Assembly (NCBI RefSeq): GCF_020165985.1
Contig: NZ_JAIUKZ010000001.1
Location: 1-64,000 of the forward strand
DNA from: Bacillus sp. RAR_GA_16
Lineage (GTDB): Bacteria; Bacillota; Bacilli; Bacillales; Guptibacillaceae
Length of the DNA stretch: 64,000 nucleotides
Reading direction: 5' to 3'
Made by a program: the position numbers and the translations under genes. Position 1 is the stretch's first letter; every line of letters begins with the position of its first letter. The notes under the pieces were generated by a model. That model did not search any database and was not told the DNA's origin. It saw only the letters and a program-made list of their open reading frames with translations. Shown one piece after another: positions 51,610-59,414 of this stretch.

Positions 51610-51879
51610 ATGACGGTTCGAGAAACAATTGAAAACAAAGACATTGCCTTGATCGATATTTTAGACGTCATTCTTGATAAAGGGGTGGCGATTAAGGGAG
51701 ACTTAATCATTTCCATTGCCGGAGTTGATCTCGTCTACCTTGACTTACGCGTGCTGATCTCTTCTGTAGAGACGCTTGTTCAACACAGGCAGCGAAAAGT
51801 CATAAACTCAGAACAATTTGATCGAGATAGGGAGGCATTGGACTATGCAGCAACAAAACCCGACGAGTGGTCGTATTAA
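51610..51879 (+). CDS. gvpS: Gas vesicle protein GvpS (GvpA/J family)
   Basis: This 89-residue protein is a GvpA-like minor component: IDILDVILDKGVAIKGDLII, GVDLVYLDLRVLISSVETL. GAGGATGAATTGCG precedes the ATG. Its end overlaps gvpK by 35 bases. Confidence 0.9.
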   Translation: MTVRETIENKDIALIDILDVILDKGVAIKGDLIISIAGVDLVYLDLRVLISSVETLVQHRQRKVINSEQFDRDREALDYAATKPDEWSY

Positions 51880-52129
51880 CGTTGACCCTGATAACGCCGA
51901 GCAAGGACTCGCCCAGTTGGTGCTTACCGTCGTTGAACTATTGAGACAAATTGTGGAACGGCATGCGATGAGACGCGTCGAAGGCGGCACCTTAACCGAT
52001 GAGCAAGTTGAGAACCTCGGCATAGCGCTAATGAATTTAGAAGAAAAAATGGAAGAGTTAAAAGATGTATTTGGCCTTGATGCAGAGGATTTGAATATTG
52101 ATCTTGGCCCCCTTGGCAACTTGCTTTAA
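51845..52129 (+). CDS. gvpK: Gas vesicle protein GvpK
   Basis: This 94-residue protein has GRINVDPDNAEQGLAQLVLT, LLRQIVERHAMRRVEGG and LTDEQVENLGIALMNLEEK, the GvpK signature. The start at 51845 (MQQQNPTSG) follows GGGAGG. GvpK is needed for vesicle formation. Confidence 0.93.
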   Translation: MQQQNPTSGRINVDPDNAEQGLAQLVLTVVELLRQIVERHAMRRVEGGTLTDEQVENLGIALMNLEEKMEELKDVFGLDAEDLNIDLGPLGNLL

Positions 52130-52156
52130 TTCGCTCCAAATAAAGGAGGCATTCAG

Positions 52157-52481
52157 ATGGCTATTGAGCATCAGATGCAGTCAAATACGATTGTTGATGT
52201 GTTAGAAAAAGTACTCGATAAAGGCGTCGTGATTGCCGGAGACATTACGGTCGGGAATCGCTGATGTCGAACTTCTTACGATTAAGATTCGCTTAATTGT
52301 CGCTTCCGTTGATAAAGCGAAAGAAATTGGGATGGACTGGTGGGAAAATGACCCCTACCTTAGCTCGAAAGCCGCCGATAACAAAACGGCCGCGCTTGAA
52401 CAGGAGAATAAAAAGTTACAAGAACGATTGGACGCTCTTGAAAACAATGTAACCCAAAATCGTCTTAGCTTTGAAAAATAA
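52157..52481 (+). pseudogene. gvpJ: Gas vesicle protein GvpJ, frameshifted
   Basis: The ATG at 52157 with TAAAGGAGG upstream starts MAIEHQMQSNTIVDVLEKVL and runs to GDITVGNR, then a stop. The other frame resumes GIADVELLTIKIRLIVASVD to the end. One extra G in the GGG run at 52255-52257 separates them. Repaired, it is a ~107-residue GvpJ (GvpA-like core plus a C-terminal coiled tail). GvpJ is essential for vesicles in tested hosts, so a real frameshift would be expected to block them. Confidence 0.88.
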
Positions 52482-52500
52482 ACTATTGGAGGGATTTATT

Positions 52501-53415
52501 ATGACAGAACAAAACACGAAAGTTGAAGGCCAAGATCAGCAACAGAACGGAACGGATAAGAAAAAGACGGGGATGAACGGCCCCCTTACAAGAACCGTGA
52601 CAGGAAGTATTCTTGGTGCTACCGTTGGCTACCTCGCCACTCCAGAGAATGGGAAGAAATTAATTGGCAAGATTGATCAAGAAAAGCTAAAAAACAAAGG
52701 AAAAGATTTTGGACGAGCAACGAAAGAAAAATCAAAGCAAGCAGCTGGCTCGATTCGAACTTCAACAGCTAACCTTTTTAAACGTGATAAAGAAGAAGAT
52801 CAAGAAAAGGAAGAATCGAATGAGACGAATGAAACAACCCTCGCTTCTAATGAAGCAGCACCAACGATTGAAGCTGAAGAGCAAACTCAATCTGATCAGG
52901 AGCAGGATTCTTCTAACGAGGACTACAACTCGTTGAAAGAAGAAAATGAATCACTTCAAAATCGTCTTAGTCAGATTGAAGAAAAAATAGACCGCCTCAC
53001 ACGTGCCCTTGGGGAAGATGTTGAGGAGGAAGACGAAGACGAGGATGAGGATGATGAAGAAAGTAAACCTTCTTCAAAAAAGCAGAAACAGAAAACGTCT
53101 CGTAAAGCTAAGAATAAGAAAGACGATCTGGACGAAGACGATGAAGATCGTGAAGACGAGGAAGAAAATGAAACGAAAACACCTGGGAATAAGCAATTAA
53201 AAGCCGATACTGAAAATAGTGAAGAAGATGATGAGGATGACGAGGAAGATGATGAGGAAGAATCAGAGGAACCGAAATCCTCGTCCAACAAAAAGAAACG
53301 AAGCACTTCTCGAAAATCAAACAGTTCGAAAAAAGCGAATGATAAAAACGATGAGCAAAACCGTGAACGGGAGAAAGTAACGACACTTTCTAGTAATGAC
53401 GACACGTCTTCTTAA
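52501..53415 (+). CDS. gvpT: Gas vesicle accessory protein GvpT
   Basis: This 304-residue protein has a glycine-zipper segment at about residues 28-48 (TGSILGATVGYLATPENGKK), a helical region, a coiled coil (LKEENESLQNRLSQIEEKID), and a long low-complexity tail of alternating acidic (EEDEDEDEDDEE) and basic (KKQKQKTSRKAKNKK) blocks. The zipper and coiled coil repeat those of GvpP. TTGGAGGGATTTATT precedes the start. The role is unknown; the tail is probably disordered. Confidence 0.8.
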   Translation: MTEQNTKVEGQDQQQNGTDKKKTGMNGPLTRTVTGSILGATVGYLATPENGKKLIGKIDQEKLKNKGKDFGRATKEKSKQAAGSIRTSTANLFKRDKEEDQEKEESNETNETTLASNEAAPTIEAEEQTQSDQEQDSSNEDYNSLKEENESLQNRLSQIEEKIDRLTRALGEDVEEEDEDEDEDDEESKPSSKKQKQKTSRKAKNKKDDLDEDDEDREDEEENETKTPGNKQLKADTENSEEDDEDDEEDDEEESEEPKSSSNKKKRSTSRKSNSSKKANDKNDEQNREREKVTTLSSNDDTSS

Positions 53416-53440
53416 TCACCTGCCGAAAGGAGAAGTGAAC

Positions 53441-53827
53441 ATGGCTTCTGAATCAAACAAAGATAGTATTCTTGAATTTTTCACACACGCATCGAACAAA
53501 CATGATTTTGCGCTCGATATTACATTAAATGTCAATGGCGCATTGATTACTGGAACAACGATTTCAGCAAAAGAGTATTTTGATACGTTGAGTGATTCTA
53601 TAGGAAATGGAAATGAAGTTGCACAGAAATTAAGCGAAAAACTTGCAGATGCCGGACAGTCTCTAGAAGATACCGCTGACGCGCAAACCAATTTTATTCA
53701 TTTAAAGAATACAAAGGTTTACCTTGGCGACAGCAAGCCTACACCTTCACAGGGAAAGATCGTGTGGCGAGGGAAGTTAAGTGAAGTCGACGGATTTTTC
53801 TTAGGGAAAATTTCAAATTCGAAATAG
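53441..53827 (+). CDS. gvpU: Gas vesicle protein GvpU
   Basis: This 128-residue protein ends the gvp cluster. It begins MASESNKDSILEFFTHASNK and contains LDITLNVNGALITGTTISA and YLGDSKPTPSQG, the GvpU-family core. AAAGGAGAAGTGAAC precedes the ATG at 53441. Its function is not established; in B. megaterium GvpU was reported to affect vesicle clustering. Confidence 0.85.
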   Translation: MASESNKDSILEFFTHASNKHDFALDITLNVNGALITGTTISAKEYFDTLSDSIGNGNEVAQKLSEKLADAGQSLEDTADAQTNFIHLKNTKVYLGDSKPTPSQGKIVWRGKLSEVDGFFLGKISNSK

Positions 53828-53838
53828 CATTGAACAGG

Positions 53839-53876
53839 GACAGAGAGGGCTTTTCGCCACTCTCTGTCTCTTTTTT
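53839..53876 (+). terminator. Terminator of the gvp cluster
   Basis: GACAGAGAG pairs with CTCTCTGTC around a 12-base loop and is followed by CTTTTTTC, 12 bases after gvpU. Confidence 0.9.
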
Positions 53877-53939
53877 CATAGAATTTCTTCAATCAGGGTA
53901 GCATACGAGTAACCAGACCTATAAAGGAGGAAACCTGTC

Positions 53940-54656
53940 ATGACCATGAAACTCGTAACGATTGCTGCCTACTTGTATTTGCTTGCCTCTTCCCTTATTT
54001 TTTCAGGAGATATGGTAGGCGGAAATGATGTTCTCATTGCCCCTGCTGGCTACACGTTCGCCATCTGGTTCGTCATCTATTTGCTACTTCTTATTTCACT
54101 CGTTCGGCAGTTTACAGCAAGTGAGTGTGATCAGGTGCTTTATGTAAAGATCTCCTACCTTTTTGCTTCTAGCATGCTTTTATCAGGAACGGCACTACTT
54201 GTAAGTGAGTCGGTTGCGCTTTTGTTTATCGCCGGTTCATTGATTACACTCGCCATCCTTTACACAATCATCACGAAAAACCCTGAGCGCTCTTCTTTCT
54301 TCAGCGTGCCGTTCTCGTTCTACCTCGCCTGGACATCGATTGCTACAATCGTAGATGTGTTTGTTATGGCAGAAGCAAATGACGTCGCATTGATCTTTGG
54401 AATGAATGAGCTCGCCTGGACAATTATTATGCTCATCATCGGAGCAGGTCTCGCCGTCTACTTCAGCCTCTACAACGACGATTTGATTTATCCTATTGTG
54501 TTTTTATGGGGTTACTTTGGCATCTTTGTGAAAGACGATAAACCGCTCCAGCTAACGTATACGCTGAGTATATTGATTATTGGACTTGGTGTGTTTGTGA
54601 TTTGGAAAGTCGTGCGAGAGGTGCGCGGGCGGAGGATGAGAGCTGAGGCGGTTTGA
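53940..54656 (+). CDS. TspO/MBR-like polytopic membrane protein
   Basis: This 238-residue protein has about seven hydrophobic spans. The segment IAPAGYTFAIWFVIYLLLL matches the TspO/tryptophan-rich-sensor pattern (PAGYTFSIW), as does WTSIATIVDV. It is longer than classical five-span TspO (~160 residues), like several Gram-positive TspO-related proteins. The ligand is unknown. ATAAAGGAGGAAACCTGTC precedes the ATG. It is transcribed alone after the gvp terminator. Confidence 0.7.
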   Translation: MTMKLVTIAAYLYLLASSLIFSGDMVGGNDVLIAPAGYTFAIWFVIYLLLLISLVRQFTASECDQVLYVKISYLFASSMLLSGTALLVSESVALLFIAGSLITLAILYTIITKNPERSSFFSVPFSFYLAWTSIATIVDVFVMAEANDVALIFGMNELAWTIIMLIIGAGLAVYFSLYNDDLIYPIVFLWGYFGIFVKDDKPLQLTYTLSILIIGLGVFVIWKVVREVRGRRMRAEAV

Positions 54657-54678
54657 TGGAGGTGGGAGGGTGTTAGTA

Positions 54679-54704
54679 GGGGGTCAGGTACGTACCTGAC
54701 CCCC
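54679..54704. repeat. Palindrome B with alternative centre TACGTA
   Basis: GGGGGTCAGGTACGTACCTGACCCCC is perfect; both sides of the centre changed together. It lies between the TspO-like gene and the convergent small gene, with no hairpin A. Confidence 0.9.
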
Positions 54705-54720
54705 AATTGATTTTACTTAA

Positions 54721-54924
54721 TTATTCTTCATCAATGTCCCACATTTTCCGCTGCTTACGATCATTCGAATCAACAATAACGGTTCCTTTGCCATCCGTTT
54801 TCACTCTTTGGAATAATTCTTCTCCGGTAAGCTTTTTGTATGTTTCATTTTGCTCCTGTACTACTTCTTGTAGTCGGATAATTTCCTTTTCCATTTCTTC
54901 TTCTGTCATGTTTTTATATGCCAA
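54721..54924 (-). CDS. Small coiled-coil protein of unknown function
   Basis: The 67-residue product begins (TTG) MAYKNMTEEEMEKEIIRLQE and is largely helical and charged, ending KQRKMWDIDEE. GAGGAGGGATTATC precedes the TTG start, supporting translation. No family was recognised. Confidence 0.6.
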   Translation of the reverse strand: MAYKNMTEEEMEKEIIRLQEVVQEQNETYKKLTGEELFQRVKTDGKGTVIVDSNDRKQRKMWDIDEE

Positions 54925-54970
54925 GATAATCCCTCCTCGTTTTTATTCAAGCCTGCCTATATTGGACAGA

Positions 54971-55363
54971 CTAAGCAGAAAAGCAATGCTTTTCTAAAAT
55001 GGTTTGAACGAGCTTCTCGTCGCTTCCTTCCACGATCGTGACGCCACTTGTGTAGTAAAAGGAGCTTGCTTCTATATGATGAAACTCTTGTTCACTGAAG
55101 AGATAAACAGGGATATCTCGACCAAGCGCTATGCCAAGTTCAACATGTGTCCCCTTGCCACCTGGAAGTATGACAATCAAGAAATCAGCCTTTTTCACTG
55201 CCTGAAGTTCTGCTTCTCCAATTGAAGCAAGGTCCTCTAACGTAACGGCTTTTTCATTTTTCGTCCAATCGTATGTATGCGTGTAGCCGTAATTCTTTAG
55301 TTCTGACGCGATCGCTTGCACGTGTTGTTTGTTTTGAAAACTTGAAGCAATGTAGAATTTCAA
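54971..55363 (-). CDS. Nucleoside 2-deoxyribosyltransferase-like protein
   Basis: The 130-residue protein begins LKFYIASSFQNKQHVQAIA, with the FYIASSFxN opening of the NDT family, and has KKADFLIVILPGGKGTHVELGIALG, in which the Glu corresponds to the catalytic or active-site position of that fold. Such enzymes exchange bases between deoxynucleosides or hydrolyse nucleotides. The start is taken as TTG at 55363, after GGAGAG; a GTG four codons earlier is too near that site. Specific activity is unknown. Confidence 0.7.
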   Translation of the reverse strand: MKFYIASSFQNKQHVQAIASELKNYGYTHTYDWTKNEKAVTLEDLASIGEAELQAVKKADFLIVILPGGKGTHVELGIALGRDIPVYLFSEQEFHHIEASSFYYTSGVTIVEGSDEKLVQTILEKHCFSA

Positions 55364-55443
55364 TTGATTCGTCACTCTCCTTACGTCGTGAAACAAAAGG
55401 CGCAGTCGCCATCAGCGCCCCCTCGCCGTACCCGATAATGCTT

Positions 55444-55734
55444 TCACCCGCTTGCCACCAGCTGTTTTTGAATTTCTTTTTTCAATTTCCGCTCTTTCCG
55501 CTCTTCATACATCGGGGACTGCTTCATCTTTTTCATCTTCATTTTTCCTATTACATATCGGACTGATGGATTCTCACGAACGAACTTGTCATATTGGGGC
55601 TTCTCAATAAGCTCAACAAACCAGCTATATGCCATCAGTGCTGCAATATTCGCTTCAATCCGCGGCTCGTCTGGAGGATCACCCCACCAAATGAACTCAC
55701 TCGCTAAAGCTAATATCTCCAAAATCAAATCCAA
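55444..55734 (-). CDS. Hypothetical 96-residue protein
   Basis: The product starts (TTG) MDLILEILALASEFIWWGDP and ends in a basic helix (KKMKQSPMYEERKERKLKKE). No family was recognised. GGCGAGGAG lies at the start, leaving two close TTG options. It precedes, in the same direction, the deoxyribosyltransferase-like gene; shared transcription is possible. Confidence 0.55.
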   Translation of the reverse strand: MDLILEILALASEFIWWGDPPDEPRIEANIAALMAYSWFVELIEKPQYDKFVRENPSVRYVIGKMKMKKMKQSPMYEERKERKLKKEIQKQLVASG

Positions 55735-55837
55735 CTCCTCGCCCCCTCTCCTAAGTCCATTTTACAATAATGACCAATCTTTCTATATATACGTTTGAGG
55801 AAAGCAATTGTTTCAAAATAAATGGAAGCAAAAAAGC

Positions 55838-55909
55838 GATACTGTCCTTAGTATGTGGACTTTTTGGTTATTTTGTATTTTAGAGGGGTCAGGCTCGAGC
55901 CTGACCCCC
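55838..55909 (+). repeat. Composite element with decayed hairpin A (about 55838-55865) plus palindrome B (55884-55909)
   Basis: Hairpin A is reduced to GTCC-TTAGTATGT-GGAC with flanking A/T tracts, followed by TTATTTTGTATTTT. Palindrome B is AGGGGTCAGGCTC/GAGCCTGACCCCT, perfect. It follows the minus-strand D-serine dehydratase gene. Confidence 0.8.
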
Positions 55910-55920
55910 TATAAAAAAAC

Positions 55921-57189
55921 TCACTCTTCTCCCCACACCGCATCCGGCACCAGGCTCCCGCCGGTAGCCCACACAAGGTGAGTGCCACGCAAACTCTTAC
56001 CTTCTACTGCTGTAACTAACGGACCGCTCATCCCTGCAAGAGCGGAAGGCTCAAGCTTAATTCCTTCCGTTTCGTACACCCATCGTAATTGTTCCTTCAT
56101 CCGCTCATCAGTCACCGTATAGACACCCTCAAGCATTGGTTGTATCACACGACCAACAAAACCAGATGGTCGCCCGACAGCAAGCCCATCTGCCACTGTC
56201 TGGTTATTGATTCCAAAGTCTTGAACAGATACTTGCTCATGTAATCCCGTCATTAACCCGATGAGCATCGACGGTGAATGCGTTGGTTCAGCAAAGTAAC
56301 AGTGAACATGCTTGCCAAACACTTGATGTAAACCAAACGCAATCCCTCCTGGACCACCACCTACACCGCATGGGAGATACACGTGTAGCGGATTTTCAGC
56401 ATTTACTTTTATGCCTCGTTCATCAAATTGCTTTTTCAAGCGAAGAGCTGCGACGGCATATCCCAGAAAGAGGTCTTTCGAGTTTTCATCATCAATGAAA
56501 TAACACGTGAGCTTCTTCTCACACTGCTTTCTGCCTTCTTCTACGGCCGTGCCGTAGTCTGCCTGGTGCTCAATAACTTGCACGCCCTCTTCACGTAAGA
56601 GGTCTTTTTTCCACTGCTTTGCGTCACTCGACATATGTACCGTGACCTTAAACCCAAGCTTTGCCGACATGATGCCAATACTTAATCCGAGGTTCCCCGT
56701 TGAACCGACGGCTAACGAAAAAGCCGAGAAGAATTCGGTAAACTTTTTATCAGCGAGAATCGAATAATCGTCGTCCTTCGTTAAAATCGCATGGCCAAGC
56801 GCTAGTTTCTCTGCATGTTTAATCACTTCATAAATACCGCCACGCGCCTTAATGCTGCCAGCGATCGGAAGAATGTCATCGCGTTTCATGAGGAGGTCCC
56901 CTTCAATGCTGATCTGTTCTTCTTTTTCGAACTTCGCTTTCATGTTGCTAATAGTTGAGATCGGCGATTCGATGATGCCGTTCGTTTCGGGTAAAACTTT
57001 TCGAAAATAGGGCGCAAAGCGTTTCATTCGAGCTTCTGCTTCAAGAATATCTGCTAATGAAAGGTCAGCCGTCTTCGAGAGCTTACCTTGTTTAGGATTT
57101 TTCCAGTTCACTTCCTTATATTGAAGCAGATCGTTAAACAGTGGATACTCCGTCTTCCACTGCTCAAGAGATTTTCCAGCTATGCTCAT
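55921..57189 (-). CDS. dsdA: D-serine dehydratase (D-serine ammonia-lyase) DsdA
   Basis: DsdA converts D-serine to pyruvate and ammonia. This 422-residue PLP enzyme of fold type II has [15 protein letters not shown] with the PLP lysine, [15 protein letters not shown], and the phosphate-binding glycine loop [15 protein letters not shown]-terminal and C-terminal parts match DsdA, and length is slightly below the E. coli enzyme (442). No dsdC or transporter lies next to it. Removal of D-serine that would enter peptidoglycan is the known role. Confidence 0.93.
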   Translation of the reverse strand: MSIAGKSLEQWKTEYPLFNDLLQYKEVNWKNPKQGKLSKTADLSLADILEAEARMKRFAPYFRKVLPETNGIIESPISTISNMKAKFEKEEQISIEGDLLMKRDDILPIAGSIKARGGIYEVIKHAEKLALGHAILTKDDDYSILADKKFTEFFSAFSLAVGSTGNLGLSIGIMSAKLGFKVTVHMSSDAKQWKKDLLREEGVQVIEHQADYGTAVEEGRKQCEKKLTCYFIDDENSKDLFLGYAVAALRLKKQFDERGIKVNAENPLHVYLPCGVGGGPGGIAFGLHQVFGKHVHCYFAEPTHSPSMLIGLMTGLHEQVSVQDFGINNQTVADGLAVGRPSGFVGRVIQPMLEGVYTVTDERMKEQLRWVYETEGIKLEPSALAGMSGPLVTAVEGKSLRGTHLVWATGGSLVPDAVWGEE

Positions 57190-57225
57190 GGATCCTTCAC
57201 TCCTTTACTGTAGTCGGGGGCAGAG

Positions 57226-57240
57226 AGGGGTCTGACCCCT
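57226..57240. repeat. Short form of palindrome B
   Basis: AGGGGTCTGACCCCT equals the long form without its central AGGCTCGAGCC. It lies upstream of dsdA and downstream of the CWB2 gene. Confidence 0.75.
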
Positions 57241-57270
57241 TACCGCTTGATCTCTTCCCGCTAGTTAAAA

Positions 57271-57294
57271 ACCCTCTGATCGAAATCAGAGGGT
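57271..57294 (-). terminator. Terminator of the SLT-CWB2 gene
   Basis: On the minus strand ACCCTCTGATTTCGATCAGAGGGT is followed by TTTTT, nine bases after the stop at 57303. Confidence 0.85.
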
Positions 57295-57302
57295 AGTTAT
57301 CA

Positions 57303-59114
57303 TTATTTTACCGCAAGATTAGCAAGCTCGGAATCCACTTGGATAGCAGCTTTTCCGCCTAATAGAACAAAACGACTGAGTTGTTGGTCAACAATCGTGG
57401 TTTCCATCGGTTTTGAAAGCTCAGATTTCTTTGAGAGGATTAATGGGGCATCATTTTTAGCGGCAAGAACTGCACCCGTTAGAGCGTCAGCAAATCCGTA
57501 GCCATTGGCCACATAGCCTGTCGACATTCCATAACCAAAGTAATCCATAATTTCCTTCGCTGTGCCAAATCGATTACTCCCAGCAAGACGTACGCGGTCA
57601 CCTGATAATTGTTGATAAACATGTTCGTTTACAACAGCAGAACCGCCAACTACGATGGTGCTTTTAACACTTGAAAGGGCGTCCTTTGTTGCATCAGGTA
57701 GTGAGTCTTTCTTTGTCAATAAAATGGGCATGCCTTCTTTCGCAGCATATGGTGCTACTGCGAGCGCGTCGGGAAAATCCATGCCTAATGCTAAAACAGC
57801 CGTGTTGCTAGTAGAATGAAGTTCAGCTGCTATGAGCTCAGCCGTTTCAAATCGATCCTTGCCACCAATTCGGTTAATGTTCATTCCCATCGTAGAAAGC
57901 TCATTTTCAATGGCTTGACTAACCGCATTTTCACTACCGAGAATGATCGCCGTTTTTGGATTAAGACGGTTTATTTCAGTTCTAAGTTCATCTGTTAACT
58001 TATCATCAGGCGTCAGTAGAATTGGCGCATCTTCTTGATAAGCTAGTGGAGCACCAGCTAAGGCATCTGGAAAGTTTCCACCACGGCTGATTACTACTGT
58101 GTCTGCACCGTCCTGCCAGCCATCTTTGGAAATTTCTATTGAGGTATTGTATCGATTGCTCCCTGAAAGGCGTTCGGTTAACGGAATCAAGCTACTTGAA
58201 GCCATGTAACCTGTTCTTCCATCTGCAAGTTTTACTTGGTAACGAACCCAATGTTCCGTAGGGCTGTTTTTCGTTTCGTCAATGTAAAATTGACGATCCA
58301 GCACAGTCGCGATTTGAGCTTCGTTGATCTTCGTCTCTTTTGTACCGCTTGGAGAATCCTTCATAATCTTGCCTTTTACAGTAGAAACCTTATCTCCTTC
58401 TTTTAATAACGATCTTGAACGAGTCAGTTCTTTTTTCACTGTATAATGCATCTTATTGAATACGATTGGATCATCTTTCTCAGCATCATAAGTAAAATCA
58501 TCTCGCTCAAAATGGATCGCTTCCGTATTCAGATCCATATAATTTCGATCTTCAATGATAGTAAAAACCTTATCCTGGTACGTATCGATATTCCTTGTTC
58601 CATCACTGGAATCACGGAAATAGGGACTATTAACAGGCACAGTGCCATTGTAGGCCATAATCGCAAAATACCAGTGTTCTAAAATATCTCGATCATTTGT
58701 ATTAATTGTTGGAATAATGCCATCAACACCGTAGCTCCATTTTTCATTTAAAATATCTAAACCGGCATCAATGTTGTATCGCACATCATTTCCAAGTTTT
58801 TCAGGATCATAGCAACCTTTTGTTTCATCACCTTCACAAACATGACTAGTCACTTGCATTAAACCAATACCGCCATCTTTCGAGTTAACGTATGGCTTAG
58901 TTTGTGCGTCATCTGACCATTGTTTCCATGCGCTCTCTTTCAATGCCACCGCTTTCGCAATTTCTGGTGGAATATTATGATCTAACGCACTCTCTGTTAG
59001 CAACCGATTCATGTCATTATAAGTCACCTTTTCTTTCTCCGCTGCTGCCATTGATGGCATTACTAGCGTTAAGATTAGGCATGTTACTAGTAAACTCTTT
59101 AATTGTTTCCCCAT
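57303..59114 (-). CDS. Secreted lytic transglycosylase-like protein with SH3 and CWB2 repeats
   Basis: The 603-residue protein has a signal peptide (LLVTCLILTLVMPSMAAAEK), an SLT-like domain at about residues 35-170 with ESALDHNIPPEIAKAVALKES (catalytic-type Glu), GGIGLMQVT and IMAYNG, an SH3-like stretch around residues 215-310 ending ADGRTGYMASSSLI, and three CWB2 repeats (RLSGSNRYNTSIEIS, RIGGKDRFETAELIA, RLAGSNRFGTAKEIM). This layout suggests a wall-bound peptidoglycan hydrolase. Two ATGs are adjacent; the one at 59114 has better spacing from GGGGGA. Confidence 0.88.
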   Translation of the reverse strand: MGKQLKSLLVTCLILTLVMPSMAAAEKEKVTYNDMNRLLTESALDHNIPPEIAKAVALKESAWKQWSDDAQTKPYVNSKDGGIGLMQVTSHVCEGDETKGCYDPEKLGNDVRYNIDAGLDILNEKWSYGVDGIIPTINTNDRDILEHWYFAIMAYNGTVPVNSPYFRDSSDGTRNIDTYQDKVFTIIEDRNYMDLNTEAIHFERDDFTYDAEKDDPIVFNKMHYTVKKELTRSRSLLKEGDKVSTVKGKIMKDSPSGTKETKINEAQIATVLDRQFYIDETKNSPTEHWVRYQVKLADGRTGYMASSSLIPLTERLSGSNRYNTSIEISKDGWQDGADTVVISRGGNFPDALAGAPLAYQEDAPILLTPDDKLTDELRTEINRLNPKTAIILGSENAVSQAIENELSTMGMNINRIGGKDRFETAELIAAELHSTSNTAVLALGMDFPDALAVAPYAAKEGMPILLTKKDSLPDATKDALSSVKSTIVVGGSAVVNEHVYQQLSGDRVRLAGSNRFGTAKEIMDYFGYGMSTGYVANGYGFADALTGAVLAAKNDAPLILSKKSELSKPMETTIVDQQLSRFVLLGGKAAIQVDSELANLAVK

Positions 59115-59335
59115 CATTTCCCCCTCTTAGACCTCTTATTAAACACTTCTTTCATTCTAGCATTACTAGAAATAGATTCCAATTTTTATCATAAAATTGG
59201 AATCCTTATCACTTAGTTCTTTCATACTTCCTACTAAAATAAATGAGTTGAAACATGCCGTCATTTCTCGTATTAGGAATGTCAGGTACATCTCCGCTCC
59301 CATTTAATTTTCATAGTTTCTCTTCTTCTTTACAA

Positions 59336-59399
59336 GCAAAAAGTGTCCGCCTATGACGGACACTTTTTGCGATTTGTCTTTTAGAGGGGTCTGACCCCT
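59336..59399 (+). repeat. Composite element: hairpin A (59336-59370) plus short palindrome B (59385-59399)
   Basis: Hairpin A is a perfect 14-base stem GCAAAAAGTGTCCG/CGGACACTTTTTGC, then GATTTGTCTTTT. B is the short form AGGGGTCTGACCCCT. A partial right arm (TTGACCCCTT) recurs just after it. It follows the large minus-strand CWB2 gene. Confidence 0.85.
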
Positions 59400-59414
59400 T
59401 CGTTGACCCCTTCG

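Noticed and set aside
52971-53405. Serine-rich 144-residue frame on the minus strand
   Set aside because: It is the complement of the acidic/basic low-complexity tail of gvpT; poly-Ser is the expected shadow of Glu/Asp codons.
13641-59399. Palindromes as CRISPR repeats
   Set aside because: Copies are kilobases apart with genes between; there is no array, spacer pattern or cas gene.
13641-59399. Palindromes as IS ends or simple terminators
   Set aside because: No transposase or target duplication was seen, and fixed orientation plus variable self-paired flanks do not fit plain terminators, although termination may be one effect.
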